From Aquiflexum gelatinilyticum (GTDB lineage: Bacteria; Bacteroidota; Bacteroidia; Cytophagales; Cyclobacteriaceae): DNA of 64,000 bases. The notes under the pieces were generated by a model. It saw only the letters and a program-made list of their open reading frames with translations, had not been told where the DNA came from and searched no databases. The stretch is from positions 177,883 to 241,882 of the forward strand of contig NZ_JANSUY010000007.1 of NCBI RefSeq assembly GCF_024741135.1, written 5' to 3'. This document shows positions 25,762 through 34,750 of the stretch, one piece after another; position 1 is the stretch's first letter, and each line of letters opens with the position of its first letter. The translations under genes and the position numbers were made by a program.

Positions 25762-27417
25762 CTACAAAGAAACTCCCCTTTTCCAAGGAATAAAATCATC
25801 CTGAGCCAATAGGACCGCTTTTGGTTTAACTTCTCCTGAAGCCACTTTAATGATTATTTCCAGGATTTCCTCACCCATCTCAGGAATGCTTTTTTCGCCT
25901 GAAATGATGCCTCCGGTATCAATATCAATGATGTCAGGCATTCTGTTGGCAAGTTTTGTATTGGAGGATATCTTGATCACCGGAGCAATTGGATTCCCTG
26001 TTGGCGTTCCTAATCCTGTTGTAAAAAGCATGACATTGGCCCCGGAACCTGCCATGGCAGTGGTACTTTCCACATCATTGCCCGGAGTGCAGACAAGATT
26101 GAGACCCGGCATCTGAAAATATTCCGCATAATCGAGCACATCTGTGACCGGTGAAGTTCCGCCTTTTTTGGCAGCTCCGGCTGATTTTATCGCATCTGTG
26201 ATCAAACCGTCCTTGATATTGCCCGGGGAGGGATTCATATCAAAACCCGAACCCACAGCGACTGCTGAAGCCGCATAGGCTTTCATCAATGCGGCGAATT
26301 TGTCAGCCGACTCATCGGTAGTGCATCGGTTGATCAATTCCTGTTCCACCCCACACAATTCAGGAAATTCTGAAAGCATGGTAGTTCCTCCTAGAGCGAC
26401 TATCAAGTCAGAGGCATACCCTACTGCAGGATTTGCTGAAATGCCTGAAAATCCATCCGATCCGCCGCATTCCAACCCAACAGTTAGCTTACTGAGCGGT
26501 GCAGGTTTTCTTTCCTGTTTGTTGGCTTCAACCATTCCCAAAAAGGTTTTTTTGATGGCCTCAGAAAGAAGTTGCTGTTCGGTTCCTTCCTTTTGCTGTT
26601 CCAGGATAATGAGCGGTTTTTTTAATTCCGGATTGATCTTTTGAATTTTTTCTTTCAAGATCGAAGGCTGTGCATTCTGACAGCCCAAGCTCAGTACCGT
26701 CGCCCCGGCCACGTTAGGATTGTTGATATATCCTGCCAAAAGTGCGCATAGGGATTCTGAATCTCTTCTAGTCCCGCCACAGCCTCCCTGATGATCCAAG
26801 ACTTTGATGCCGTCAAGATTTGGAAACAATAATTTGGACTCCATTTCCTTCGCTTTCTCTATGTTCAGGTTCACGATTTCTTCTTGTTTTCCTTCCTGAT
26901 GCAGCCTCACCATGTTTTTGACCATGGACTTAAACGGATTTGTTTTTCCATATCCCAATGCATCATTAAATGCATCATTGATGACTTCTACATTCCGGTT
27001 TTCACAAAAAACCAATGGGATGATCAACCAATAATTTGCTGTCCCTACCTGACCGTCCTCCCTGTGAAAGCCCATAAATGTCCGCCCTTGAAACCTACTT
27101 ATGGAAGGAGGATTCCATTGATAATTTTCGGTTTTCTTGCCAAAATACGCAGCCTCGTGGACAGTATTTTGGGTTGTAATCAGACTTCCCACAGGCAAAT
27201 CTATCTTGGTACGGCCGACGACTGTCCCATACATATAGATCAAATCCTCTTTAGCCAAGGGCTCAATGGTAAACTTATGTTTTGCCTGAATTTCCTGTCG
27301 GAGTTTGATTGTCTTTCCTCCAAAATCTATTATACTTTCTGCAGGTAAATCCACCAAAGCGACCAATACATTGTCCTTTTCGTGGATTTGAATAAAAGTA
27401 TTTGGTTTGCCGGTCAT
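25762..27417 (-). CDS. uxaA: Altronate dehydratase
   Basis: 551 residues, full-length with the short N-terminal SAF-like domain and the large catalytic domain in one chain. Blocks include FMGFHREDGQVGTANYWLII, DHQGGCGGTRRDSESLCALL, VGLECGGSDGFSGISANPAV and a C-terminal TGLGTPTGNPIAPVIKIS. It removes water from D-altronate to give 2-keto-3-deoxygluconate. Its start is 106 nt from the divergent kdgK start, so one intergenic region could control both. A product whose substrate is supplied by UxaB next door. Confidence 0.94.
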   Translation of the reverse strand: MTGKPNTFIQIHEKDNVLVALVDLPAESIIDFGGKTIKLRQEIQAKHKFTIEPLAKEDLIYMYGTVVGRTKIDLPVGSLITTQNTVHEAAYFGKKTENYQWNPPSISRFQGRTFMGFHREDGQVGTANYWLIIPLVFCENRNVEVINDAFNDALGYGKTNPFKSMVKNMVRLHQEGKQEEIVNLNIEKAKEMESKLLFPNLDGIKVLDHQGGCGGTRRDSESLCALLAGYINNPNVAGATVLSLGCQNAQPSILKEKIQKINPELKKPLIILEQQKEGTEQQLLSEAIKKTFLGMVEANKQERKPAPLSKLTVGLECGGSDGFSGISANPAVGYASDLIVALGGTTMLSEFPELCGVEQELINRCTTDESADKFAALMKAYAASAVAVGSGFDMNPSPGNIKDGLITDAIKSAGAAKKGGTSPVTDVLDYAEYFQMPGLNLVCTPGNDVESTTAMAGSGANVMLFTTGLGTPTGNPIAPVIKISSNTKLANRMPDIIDIDTGGIISGEKSIPEMGEEILEIIIKVASGEVKPKAVLLAQDDFIPWKRGVSL

Positions 27418-27523
27418 ATATATCTTGATTTAACCTGATATCGTTTGCATTAACTTATATCCTGTATCTCTTGAAAACAAAATTTAAGTGTTTATTTTCA
27501 TGAATGAATAGCATTTTAAAACA

Positions 27524-28519
27524 ATGAGCAAAAAAATTATCACTATAGGCGAAGTAATGATGCGTCTCAGCACTCAGGGTCACGAAAGGTTCGTACAGGC
27601 AAGTTCTTATGAAGCTGTTTTTGGAGGATCGGAAGCAAATGTTTCCATCTGTCTTGCCAATTGGGACCAGGAAACTTACCATGTGACTGCTTTTCCCGGA
27701 CATGATATTGGAAAAGCTGCGACCCGGTATTTGAGACAGACCGGTGTCAATACAGATTTCGTTTATTTCTCAGAGGGTAGGATGGGTTTGTATTTTCTGG
27801 AAAATGGTTCCATGCAACGTTCATCGAAAATTATCTATGACCGATTTGATTCTGCTTTTTCAAATTTTGATGGAAAAGACATCAATTGGGATTTGGTTTT
27901 TGATGGGGCGGATTGGTTTCATTGGACTGGAATTACGCCAGCACTCAGCCAAAATGCAGCAGACATGACGCTGAAGGCACTTAAAGTTGCAAATGCTAAG
28001 GGATTGACTATCAGTGGTGATATCAATTATCGGAGAAACCTTTGGCAATATGGCAAAGGACCTTTGGACGTGATGCCAGAGCTGATCAGATATACCCATG
28101 TCTTGGTGGCAGGAAAATCCGATTTTGAAAATTGCATGGATATCACTTTGGAAGATTGGGCAGATGCTTGTCATCAAGCGAAGAGGGATTATCCTCAGAT
28201 CAAATTTATAACCAAGACAAAAAGAGAATCAATCTCTGCCTCACATAACCGTCTCAAAGGGGTTTTATGGAACGGTGAAGAAATCCTTTTCTCAAACATC
28301 TATGAAATGACCCATATCGTGGACAGAGTAGGAGGGGGCGATGCCTTTATTGCAGGGTTGATTTATGGGCTAATGCATCTTTCCGACCAGGAAGCGATCG
28401 AATTTGCCACTGCTTCATCAGTTCTTAAACATAGTATAAAGGGCGATGCCAATTTTGTGTCTTTGGAAGAGGTTCATGATCTGGTAAAAGGAGAAAATGT
28501 AGGTAAACTTTTGAGGTAA
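27524..28519 (+). CDS. kdgK: 2-dehydro-3-deoxygluconokinase
   Basis: 331 residues of the PfkB/ribokinase family. The N-terminus ITIGEVMMRLSTQG, the segment FGGSEANVSICLANWDQETY and the ATP/catalytic motif VDRVGGGDAFIAGLIYGL with the base aspartate are all present. It phosphorylates 2-keto-3-deoxygluconate to KDPG, the substrate of the aldolase encoded 83 nt downstream. Position between uxaA and eda supports the assignment over other PfkB sugars. Confidence 0.93.
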   Translation: MSKKIITIGEVMMRLSTQGHERFVQASSYEAVFGGSEANVSICLANWDQETYHVTAFPGHDIGKAATRYLRQTGVNTDFVYFSEGRMGLYFLENGSMQRSSKIIYDRFDSAFSNFDGKDINWDLVFDGADWFHWTGITPALSQNAADMTLKALKVANAKGLTISGDINYRRNLWQYGKGPLDVMPELIRYTHVLVAGKSDFENCMDITLEDWADACHQAKRDYPQIKFITKTKRESISASHNRLKGVLWNGEEILFSNIYEMTHIVDRVGGGDAFIAGLIYGLMHLSDQEAIEFATASSVLKHSIKGDANFVSLEEVHDLVKGENVGKLLR

Positions 28520-28602
28520 ACATTGATCAGGAAAACTCAAGACTTGAATACTACCATTAACTGATTTTCAAATTTTCAATAACCTATTAACCAACTATTA
28601 AA

Positions 28603-29265
28603 ATGAAATATACCCATCAGGAAATCCTAGAAAAAATGGCCGAAACAGGGATGATTCCTGTATTTAATCATAAGGATATTTCTATAGCCAAGGCAGTAAT
28701 CGATGCATCATACATCGCAGGCATCCGGGTTTTTGAATTTACCAACCGTGAAACAAATGCTTTTGAGGTGTTCAAAGAGTTGAAGATTTATTCTGAAAAA
28801 TACCCTGATTTGCTTTTGGGAATAGGGACTGTTTTCTCGGCAAAGGATGCCTCACGTTTTCATTACATCGGGACGGATTTTGTGGTTTCTCCTGCTTTGA
28901 TTCCTGAAGTTGCCAATTACTGCACGATGAAAGGGATTTTTTGGGTTCCCGGATGTGCCACAGTTACGGAAGTTTTTCAGGCAAAGTCCATGGGCGCGCT
29001 TTTGGTCAAAGCATTTCCCGGAAATTTATTGGGTTCCGGATTTATCAAAAGTGTATTGTCAGTCATGCCTGATATCAAAATGATGCCCACAGGTGGAGTT
29101 GAGCCCACACAGGAAAACCTTTCGGAGTGGTTCAAAGCTGGTGTCCATTGTGTGGGGATGGGTTCGCAGTTATTTGACAAAAAAGCCATAGAAAAGGGAG
29201 AATTCGAAGTTTTGGAAAGCAATATCAAAAAAGCCCTTGTAACAATTCAAGAGATCCGAAAATGA
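28603..29265 (+). CDS. eda: KDPG / 4-hydroxy-2-oxoglutarate aldolase
   Basis: 220 residues of the KDPG aldolase family. RVFEFTNRETNAFEVF contains the catalytic-glutamate region, GIGTVFSAKDASRF follows, and the Schiff-base lysine lies in LLVKAFPGNLLG. GGVEPTQENLSEWFKAGVHC forms the phosphate-binding end of the barrel. It cleaves KDPG to pyruvate and glyceraldehyde-3-phosphate, ending the uronate route. The stop overlaps the possible first ATG of the TRAP binding-protein gene by four bases. Confidence 0.94.
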   Translation: MKYTHQEILEKMAETGMIPVFNHKDISIAKAVIDASYIAGIRVFEFTNRETNAFEVFKELKIYSEKYPDLLLGIGTVFSAKDASRFHYIGTDFVVSPALIPEVANYCTMKGIFWVPGCATVTEVFQAKSMGALLVKAFPGNLLGSGFIKSVLSVMPDIKMMPTGGVEPTQENLSEWFKAGVHCVGMGSQLFDKKAIEKGEFEVLESNIKKALVTIQEIRK

Positions 29266-30314
29266 AATTCCAATTTTACAATGAACCCATGACTGATTTA
29301 AATTCAAAAAAGAAAAATCGGAATAGTTTGTCTATTTTTTCAAAGCCCGTTTTTTTGATATTGGTCTGCCTTGCTTTGTTTTCTACCTGCAAAGGCCCGG
29401 GAGGAGTCCGGGTGATCAAATTGGGCCACGGACTTGGAGTCACGCATCCTGTCCATGAGGCGATGGTTTTCATGGCTGAAAAGGTCGCTGAAAAATCCAA
29501 TGGTCAGATGCAAATCCGAATCTATCCAAACCAGCAATTAGGTACTGAAAGAGAATTGGTGGAATTGCTTCAGATCGGTAGTTTGGGCATGACAAAAGTT
29601 TCCTCAGCGACTATGGAAAGTTTTGCTCCCAGGATGCAGGTCCTTTCAATGCCTTATCTTTTTGAGGATGACGCTCATAGAGACAAGGTGCTGAAAGGTG
29701 AAATCGGAAAGCAATTACTACTTGATGCGGAAGATTTTTGGTTGAGGGGATTGTGTTACTATGATGCAGGAAAGAGGAGTTTTTATACCAAAAACAAACC
29801 TATAGAAAATCCATCTGATCTCAAGGGTTTGAAAATCAGGGTGATGGAAAGCAATACTGCCATCAATATGGTGAAGAGTTTTGGAGGATCTCCGACACCG
29901 GTTTCCTACGGTGAGCTCTATACTGCTCTGCAACAAGGAATTGTCGATGGTGCCGAAAACAATCCTCCAAGTCTTTATACCTCCAAGCATTATGAAGTCT
30001 GTAAATTCTATTCCATCAATGAACATACTGCTGTGCCCGATGTGCTGATAGTCAGTACTAAAGTGTGGGAACTTCTGGATGAAAATGAAAAAATATGGCT
30101 TCAGGAAGCTGCCGACGAATCGGCTATTTATCAATATAAACTGTGGGCAGAATCTGTGGAAGAATCTTACAGAGAACTTAAGAAAGCAGGAGTTACAATC
30201 CTTTATCCTGAAGTGGCTGGATTCCGAGAAGCTACTGAAAGTATGTATGAGGAATTTAAACTTACCCAGCCCAATTTATTTGAAATTGTTGATCAAATCA
30301 GAAAGATTGAGTAA
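29262..30314 (+). CDS. dctP: TRAP transporter substrate-binding protein (DctP family)
   Basis: 350 residues. After a long charged N-terminus comes a hydrophobic export signal (VFLILVCLALFSTC) whose cysteine could be a relaxed lipobox, so the protein may be lipid-anchored. The mature part is a DctP family protein: VIKLGHGLGVTHPVHEAMVF, ERELVELLQIGSLGMTKVS, LKGLKIRVMESNTAINMVKS (with the conserved carboxylate-binding Arg) and LQQGIVDGAENNPPS. Start is uncertain: ATG 29262 overlaps the eda stop, and ATG 29289 would give a shorter, more normal signal. The context points to galacturonate or glucuronate as ligand. Confidence 0.9.
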   Translation: MKFQFYNEPMTDLNSKKKNRNSLSIFSKPVFLILVCLALFSTCKGPGGVRVIKLGHGLGVTHPVHEAMVFMAEKVAEKSNGQMQIRIYPNQQLGTERELVELLQIGSLGMTKVSSATMESFAPRMQVLSMPYLFEDDAHRDKVLKGEIGKQLLLDAEDFWLRGLCYYDAGKRSFYTKNKPIENPSDLKGLKIRVMESNTAINMVKSFGGSPTPVSYGELYTALQQGIVDGAENNPPSLYTSKHYEVCKFYSINEHTAVPDVLIVSTKVWELLDENEKIWLQEAADESAIYQYKLWAESVEESYRELKKAGVTILYPEVAGFREATESMYEEFKLTQPNLFEIVDQIRKIE

Positions 30315-30416
30315 TGAAAACTAAAATAGGATCTTTATTTTACCTTAATCCAACCTTTTGATTTTGTTAATTCAAATTGAATCATTCAATTCTTTTAACC
30401 CAAAATTTATTTGCCA

Positions 30417-30902
30417 ATGCTTAATCCTTCATTCAAAATAAAGCTGGACAAAGTCGTCTCAAGCCTCTTGATTATTTTGATGGCTTTAATGGTTTTTAAT
30501 GTGACATGGCAGGTTTTGTCAAGGTACGTTGTGCAGAATCCAAGCTCTTTTACAGATGAATTATCGCGATATATGCTTGTTTGGTTGGGTATGTTGGGTG
30601 CCGCATATGTGGCGGGGCAAGATCAACATATCGCTATTGACATATTGCCAAAGAGACTCCATGGCAAGTCAAAAATGAAATTGATGATTCTGATCAATGC
30701 TTTGGTATTGCTGTTTGCCTTTTCTGTAATGGTTCTTGGAGGAAGTAACCTTGTTTATATCACTTTCATTTTGGAACAAAAATCTGCAACCATGCAAATT
30801 CCCCTTGCTTACATCTATACCATATTACCGGTCAGTGGACTGCTCGTGATATACTATCAGATGTTTCAGATTTCCAATCATTACAGACTTTATAACTCCT
30901 GA
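30417..30902 (+). CDS. dctQ: TRAP transporter small permease (DctQ family)
   Basis: 161 residues from ATG 30417; an in-frame TTG two codons upstream is less likely. Four membrane segments are visible (LLIILMALMVFNVTWQVLSR, MLVWLGMLGAAYVAG, LMILINALVLLFAFSVMVLG, IYTILPVSGLLVIYY) with the DctQ hallmark FTDELSRYMLVWLGMLGAA. It links the binding protein and large permease in the inner membrane. A 102-nt gap precedes it and three nucleotides separate it from dctM. Confidence 0.9.
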   Translation: MLNPSFKIKLDKVVSSLLIILMALMVFNVTWQVLSRYVVQNPSSFTDELSRYMLVWLGMLGAAYVAGQDQHIAIDILPKRLHGKSKMKLMILINALVLLFAFSVMVLGGSNLVYITFILEQKSATMQIPLAYIYTILPVSGLLVIYYQMFQISNHYRLYNS

Positions 30903-30905
30903 TCT

Positions 30906-32204
30906 ATGGAATATATCAGCATCATTATATTGATCCTCTCCTTTATTACTTTATTGGCAATTGGGGTTCCTGTTGCATGGAGCTTGGGAATTGCTAGTTT
31001 TATCACTTTGCTGGTTTCAGTTGCAGCAGGCCCATCCGCTACTACCATAGCCCAGCGTATGGCTACCGGTTTAGACAGCTTTGCTTTACTCGCTATTCCG
31101 TTTTTTGTTTTGGCAGGAGAGATAATGAATAAAGGAGGAATTGCCAACCGCTTGATAGAATTGGCAAAATCTCTGGCAGGAAGACTTCCCGGGAGTTTGT
31201 TATATGTCAATGTGATCGCGGCGATGCTTTTTGGCGCTATTGCCGGTTCAGCTGCTGCGGCTGCATCCGCATTGGGAAGTATCCTTGGCAAAAGGATGGA
31301 AACAGAAGGTTATCCCAAAGAACTTGGTGCAGCTGTCAATATCACCTCGTCGACTACAGGATTGATCATTCCTCCCTCCAATATCCTGATCGTGTATTCC
31401 TTGGCTTCAGGCGGCGTTTCTATTGCTGCACTTTTTGTAGCAGGTTATTTGCCGGGTATTTTTATTGGGTTTGTATTGATGGTTACTGCTGCGATATTTA
31501 TCAAAAAAGAAAAACTGCCTGCCGGAGAGGGAGTTTCTCTTAAGGAATTTGGCAGAACATTCCTCCGAGCATTTCCTTCCCTGATGCTTTTGGTTATTGT
31601 AATTGGTGGGATTGTAGGAGGTGTTTTTACAGCAACTGAAGCTTCAGCCATAGCTGTGATTTATACTTTAGGATTGTCTCTTTATTACAAGGAGTTAAAA
31701 ATCAAGGAATTGCCATCTATTTTATTGAAATCCTCAGAGACTACAGCGATCGTCCTTCTTCTAATAGCGACATCGATGAGCATGTCTTGGGTGATGTCAA
31801 GTGAGGATATTCCTCAGGCGATTACCAATTCCCTGCTTTCTGTGAGTGATAATGTTTTGGTGATATTAATTCTGATCAATCTCATCCTACTTTTTGTCGG
31901 AATTTTTATGGATATGACGCCTGCAGTGTTGATTTTCACTCCGATTTTCCTTCCTATTGTTATTGAACTTGGGGTCGATCCTGTCCATTTCGGAATCATT
32001 ATGATCATGAATCTATGTATAGGATTGTGTACTCCGCCTGTAGGTTCTGTATTGTTTATTGGGGTTCAGGTGGCAGGTACCACGTTGGAAAAAGTAATCG
32101 GTACTTTAATTCCGTTTTTTATTGCCATGATTTTGGGATTGATTGTAATTACACTCTGGCCTGGAATGACGCTATGGTTGCCTAGGCTTTTTGGATTGAT
32201 GTAA
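30906..32204 (+). CDS. dctM: TRAP transporter large permease (DctM family)
   Basis: 432 residues and about twelve hydrophobic segments. It carries DctM signatures: LLAIPFFVLAGEIMNKGGIA, GAIAGSAAAAASALGSILG, TSSTTGLIIPPSNILIVYSL and CIGLCTPPVGSVLFIGVQVA. It is the sodium-coupled transport subunit that takes substrate from DctP. A strong hairpin terminator follows 23 nt after the stop, closing the kdgK-eda-dctPQM unit. Confidence 0.93.
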   Translation: MEYISIIILILSFITLLAIGVPVAWSLGIASFITLLVSVAAGPSATTIAQRMATGLDSFALLAIPFFVLAGEIMNKGGIANRLIELAKSLAGRLPGSLLYVNVIAAMLFGAIAGSAAAAASALGSILGKRMETEGYPKELGAAVNITSSTTGLIIPPSNILIVYSLASGGVSIAALFVAGYLPGIFIGFVLMVTAAIFIKKEKLPAGEGVSLKEFGRTFLRAFPSLMLLVIVIGGIVGGVFTATEASAIAVIYTLGLSLYYKELKIKELPSILLKSSETTAIVLLLIATSMSMSWVMSSEDIPQAITNSLLSVSDNVLVILILINLILLFVGIFMDMTPAVLIFTPIFLPIVIELGVDPVHFGIIMIMNLCIGLCTPPVGSVLFIGVQVAGTTLEKVIGTLIPFFIAMILGLIVITLWPGMTLWLPRLFGLM

Positions 32205-32227
32205 AAATATTATAAGGTTAAATAAAA

Positions 32228-32252
32228 AAAGGAGGTAAAAAAAACCTCCTTT
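32228..32252. terminator. Bidirectional terminator between dctM and pfkA
   Basis: AAAGGAGGT (32228-32236) pairs with ACCTCCTTT (32244-32252) around an A-rich loop, with A-runs before and T-runs after, so it can end both convergent transcripts. It lies 23 nt after dctM and 18 nt after the pfkA stop. Confidence 0.75.
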
Positions 32253-32270
32253 TTGCATGATAAGATTGTT

Positions 32271-33257
32271 TCAGGTGGATAATATTTTTGCAATCCTGAA
32301 ATCATCTTCATCTACTTCTTTGTGCCCTACAATCGCTTTGGAAATAGGAGTGAAGACGACTTTATTATTGATGATACCTGCCATTACATCATATTTTCCC
32401 TGCATTAATCCCTCTACAGCAAATACTCCAAGCTTACTGGCTAAAACCCTATCTAACGAACTTGGAGCACCACCGCGCTGAAGGTGGCCAAGTATAGTCA
32501 CTTTGATATCATAATAGGGGAGTTCCTTTTTGATTTTTTCGGCAATTTCTACTGCGCCGCCACTTTTGCCCCCTTCGGCGACGATGACAATGTTCGAGGA
32601 CTTCATGGCTTTGGTTCTAGCTTTCAATCTTTCCACCAATCTTTCGATCGGCATTTTCTTTTCAGGAATCAATGTCGCAGCTGCTGCACTTCCAATTCCG
32701 GCATTGATGGCGATGAAGCCTGCATCTCTTCCCATTACTTCCACAAAGAAAAGACGGTCATGTGAAGTGGCCGTATCCCTTATTTTGTCGATTGCCTCTA
32801 TGGCTGTATTGCAGGCGGTATCAAAGCCTATTGTTAAATCGGTTCCCGCAAGATCATTGTCGATCGTTCCAGGCAAACCTATAGATGGTATTCCAAATTC
32901 ATTGTAAAATAAATGTGCCCCTGTCAATGAACCGTCTCCACCAATAATTACCAAGGCATCTATTCCGTGTTTTACAAGATTGTTATAAGCTTTTTTTCTT
33001 CCTTCAGGGGTTCTGAATTCACTGCTTCTTGCGGATTTTAGAAATGTCCCACCTCTTTCAAGTACGTGTGCAATATTCTTGGATTCAAGCTTTTTGATAT
33101 CATCTTGGATCATTCCTTCATATCCTCTGTAGATACCGTACATTTCAAGGTTGTAATAAAACCCGGCTCTAACTACAGCCCTGATGGCAGCATTCATTCC
33201 CGGGGCATCTCCTCCTGATGTAAGAACGCCTATTCTTTTGATTGTCTTTGGTTCCAT
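32271..33257 (-). CDS. pfkA: ATP-dependent 6-phosphofructokinase
   Basis: 328 residues, the bacterial PfkA length. The motifs are intact: TSGGDAPGMNAAIRAVVRAG (ATP site), IGGDGSLTGAHLF, GLPGTIDNDLAGTDLTIGFD with the catalytic aspartate, EVMGRDAGFIAINAGIGSAA, and GHLQRGGAPSSLDRVLASKL. The Gly after GGDG favours ATP over pyrophosphate as donor. It commits fructose-6-phosphate to glycolysis. Its ATG shares one base with the mgsA stop (TAATG), so the two are translationally coupled. Confidence 0.96.
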   Translation of the reverse strand: MEPKTIKRIGVLTSGGDAPGMNAAIRAVVRAGFYYNLEMYGIYRGYEGMIQDDIKKLESKNIAHVLERGGTFLKSARSSEFRTPEGRKKAYNNLVKHGIDALVIIGGDGSLTGAHLFYNEFGIPSIGLPGTIDNDLAGTDLTIGFDTACNTAIEAIDKIRDTATSHDRLFFVEVMGRDAGFIAINAGIGSAAAATLIPEKKMPIERLVERLKARTKAMKSSNIVIVAEGGKSGGAVEIAEKIKKELPYYDIKVTILGHLQRGGAPSSLDRVLASKLGVFAVEGLMQGKYDVMAGIINNKVVFTPISKAIVGHKEVDEDDFRIAKILST

Positions 33258-33631
33258 TAAAATTGTGAAGTTAATTGTTTAAACATGAGGTCGGCTGCAG
33301 CGGGATTGGTAGCGAGGGGTATGTTATGCACATCACAAATCCGCATCAACATCTGCACATCCGGTTCATGTGGGTGTTTGTCAAGGGGATCTCTAAAAAA
33401 AATAACCATTGTAAGTTCTTTTTGGGCCGCCATGGCTGCTATTTGGGCATCACCTCCTATCGGTCCTGAAAGTACTTTTTGAACTTTAATCCCTATTTTT
33501 TCAATGTGCGAACCAGTAGTACCGGTTGCCACCAATTCAATGTTTGAGTTTTGCAATTGCTTTTTAAAACCACTCAGGAAATGGACCATGTCGGCCTTTT
33601 TCCCATCATGGGCTATCAATGCTATTTTCAT
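33257..33631 (-). CDS. mgsA: Methylglyoxal synthase
   Basis: 124 residues, short but complete compared with the E. coli enzyme of about 152. Motifs are IALIAHDGKKADMVHFL, ATGTTGSHIEK, the phosphate-binding SGPIGGDAQIAAMAA, and IFFRDPLDKHPHEPDVQMLM with the catalytic aspartates. It converts dihydroxyacetone phosphate to methylglyoxal, a bypass that relieves sugar-phosphate stress. Coupling with pfkA places the enzymes that load and unload triose phosphate under the same control. Confidence 0.94.
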   Translation of the reverse strand: MKIALIAHDGKKADMVHFLSGFKKQLQNSNIELVATGTTGSHIEKIGIKVQKVLSGPIGGDAQIAAMAAQKELTMVIFFRDPLDKHPHEPDVQMLMRICDVHNIPLATNPAAADLMFKQLTSQF

Positions 33632-33853
33632 TGGGATTAGGTTAATAGGTTTAGGGGGTAAATTTATAAAATTTTATAGCTTAAGCCTTCTGGATATTTT
33701 TTTTTAATCATTTAGATCAAAATTTTAATTCACATTTCGGTAAAACCAAAGATTTCATTTGGTATGATGACTAAATTAAAAGATAAATATCAATAGATTT
33801 TGAATTTTTGCTATTTTGGAACCTTATTTAAAAAAACCATAACCGTTTAATTT

Positions 33854-34258
33854 ATGAGCCTAATAAAAGAATTTAAAGAGTTTGCCATGAAAGGCAATGT
33901 TGTCGATCTGGCTGTCGCGGTGATTATCGGAGGTGCCTTTGGCAAAATTGTGTCTTCTTTTGTCAATGACATCATCATGCCTCCAATTGGGGTGCTTTTG
34001 GGTGGGGTTGATTTCAAGGACCTCAGCATCATCATTAAAGAAGCAGAGGGCGAGTTGCCTGCTGTGGTTTTGAGCTATGGTAATTTCATCCAAAACGTGG
34101 TGGATTTTCTGATCATCGCATTTGTGATTTTTTTGGCGATTAAAGGAATGAACTCCTTTAAAAAGAAAGAAGTCGAAGCGCCGGCACCACCACCTCCTGC
34201 ACCTCCCAAATCTGAGTTATTGCTCGAGGAGATTAGAGATTTGCTAAAAAATAAATAA
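33854..34258 (+). CDS. mscL: Large-conductance mechanosensitive channel
   Basis: 134 residues. The first helix and pore lining ([40 protein letters not shown]) are highly typical. A second helix ([18 protein letters not shown]), then a proline-rich linker ([16 protein letters not shown]) and the C-terminal bundle helix ([12 protein letters not shown]) follow. It opens under membrane tension to release osmolytes. A hairpin terminator follows immediately. Confidence 0.96.
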   Translation: MSLIKEFKEFAMKGNVVDLAVAVIIGGAFGKIVSSFVNDIIMPPIGVLLGGVDFKDLSIIIKEAEGELPAVVLSYGNFIQNVVDFLIIAFVIFLAIKGMNSFKKKEVEAPAPPPPAPPKSELLLEEIRDLLKNK

Positions 34259-34260
34259 AA

Positions 34261-34287
34261 AAAGCAGCCATTTGGCTGCTTTTTTTA
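34261..34287. terminator. Bidirectional terminator between mscL and the Spy-like gene
   Basis: AGCAGCCA (34263-34270) pairs with TGGCTGCT (34273-34280) around a two-base loop, flanked by an A-run and a T-run. It serves mscL on the plus strand and the Spy-like gene on the minus strand; its T-run extends to that gene's stop codon. Confidence 0.75.
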
Positions 34288-34737
34288 TTCCTTAGGGCCA
34301 CCTTCTCTACCACCGCGATGTCTCTGATACACCTGACGGGTGAATTCCCGGTTTACTCCTCCTAGTTTTATTGCCTGCTGCGGAGAAATCACTTTGGTGA
34401 TTTCTTCCATAAATAACTTTTCACGGTCAAGCAGCTGCTGCTGGATTGAAAACCTTTTTTGAATGATTTCCTTTGCCCTCATTTCTGAGATTTCCTGCAT
34501 TGATTCCCGATTGAGTGAGGAAACTTTATCCATCATTTTGGTTCTTTCCTCATTATATAGATTGAATAGCGGCCAAAATTTTTCAGCCTGTTCAGGTTTA
34601 AGGTCTAGCCTGTTTGTAATAAACGCTACCCTTGCAGCTTCTAATTTTTCTTTGTCATATTCATTGGTGGGTTTTTGGGCAAAAGCCTCAATTCCAACAA
34701 GAAAAAGGACAGCACATATCAATAATGTCTTTTTCAT
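34285..34737 (-). CDS. Periplasmic Spy/CpxP-like protein
   Basis: 150 residues from ATG 34737, which begins a standard signal peptide (MKKTLLICAVLFLVGIEAFA); an in-frame upstream ATG at 34815 would bury that signal. The mature part is all helical: VAFITNRLDLKPEQAEKFWP, LFNLYNEERTKMMDKVSSL, FSIQQQLLDREKLFMEEITK. The segment LDLKPEQAEKFWPLFNLY resembles the LTxxQ motif of Spy/CpxP and heavy-metal sensor proteins. I infer a periplasmic chaperone or sensor that feeds the sigma factor two genes upstream on the same strand. The C-terminus is Arg/Gly-rich. Confidence 0.8.
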   Translation of the reverse strand: MKKTLLICAVLFLVGIEAFAQKPTNEYDKEKLEAARVAFITNRLDLKPEQAEKFWPLFNLYNEERTKMMDKVSSLNRESMQEISEMRAKEIIQKRFSIQQQLLDREKLFMEEITKVISPQQAIKLGGVNREFTRQVYQRHRGGREGGPKE

Positions 34738-34750
34738 GATCTTCTTTGTT

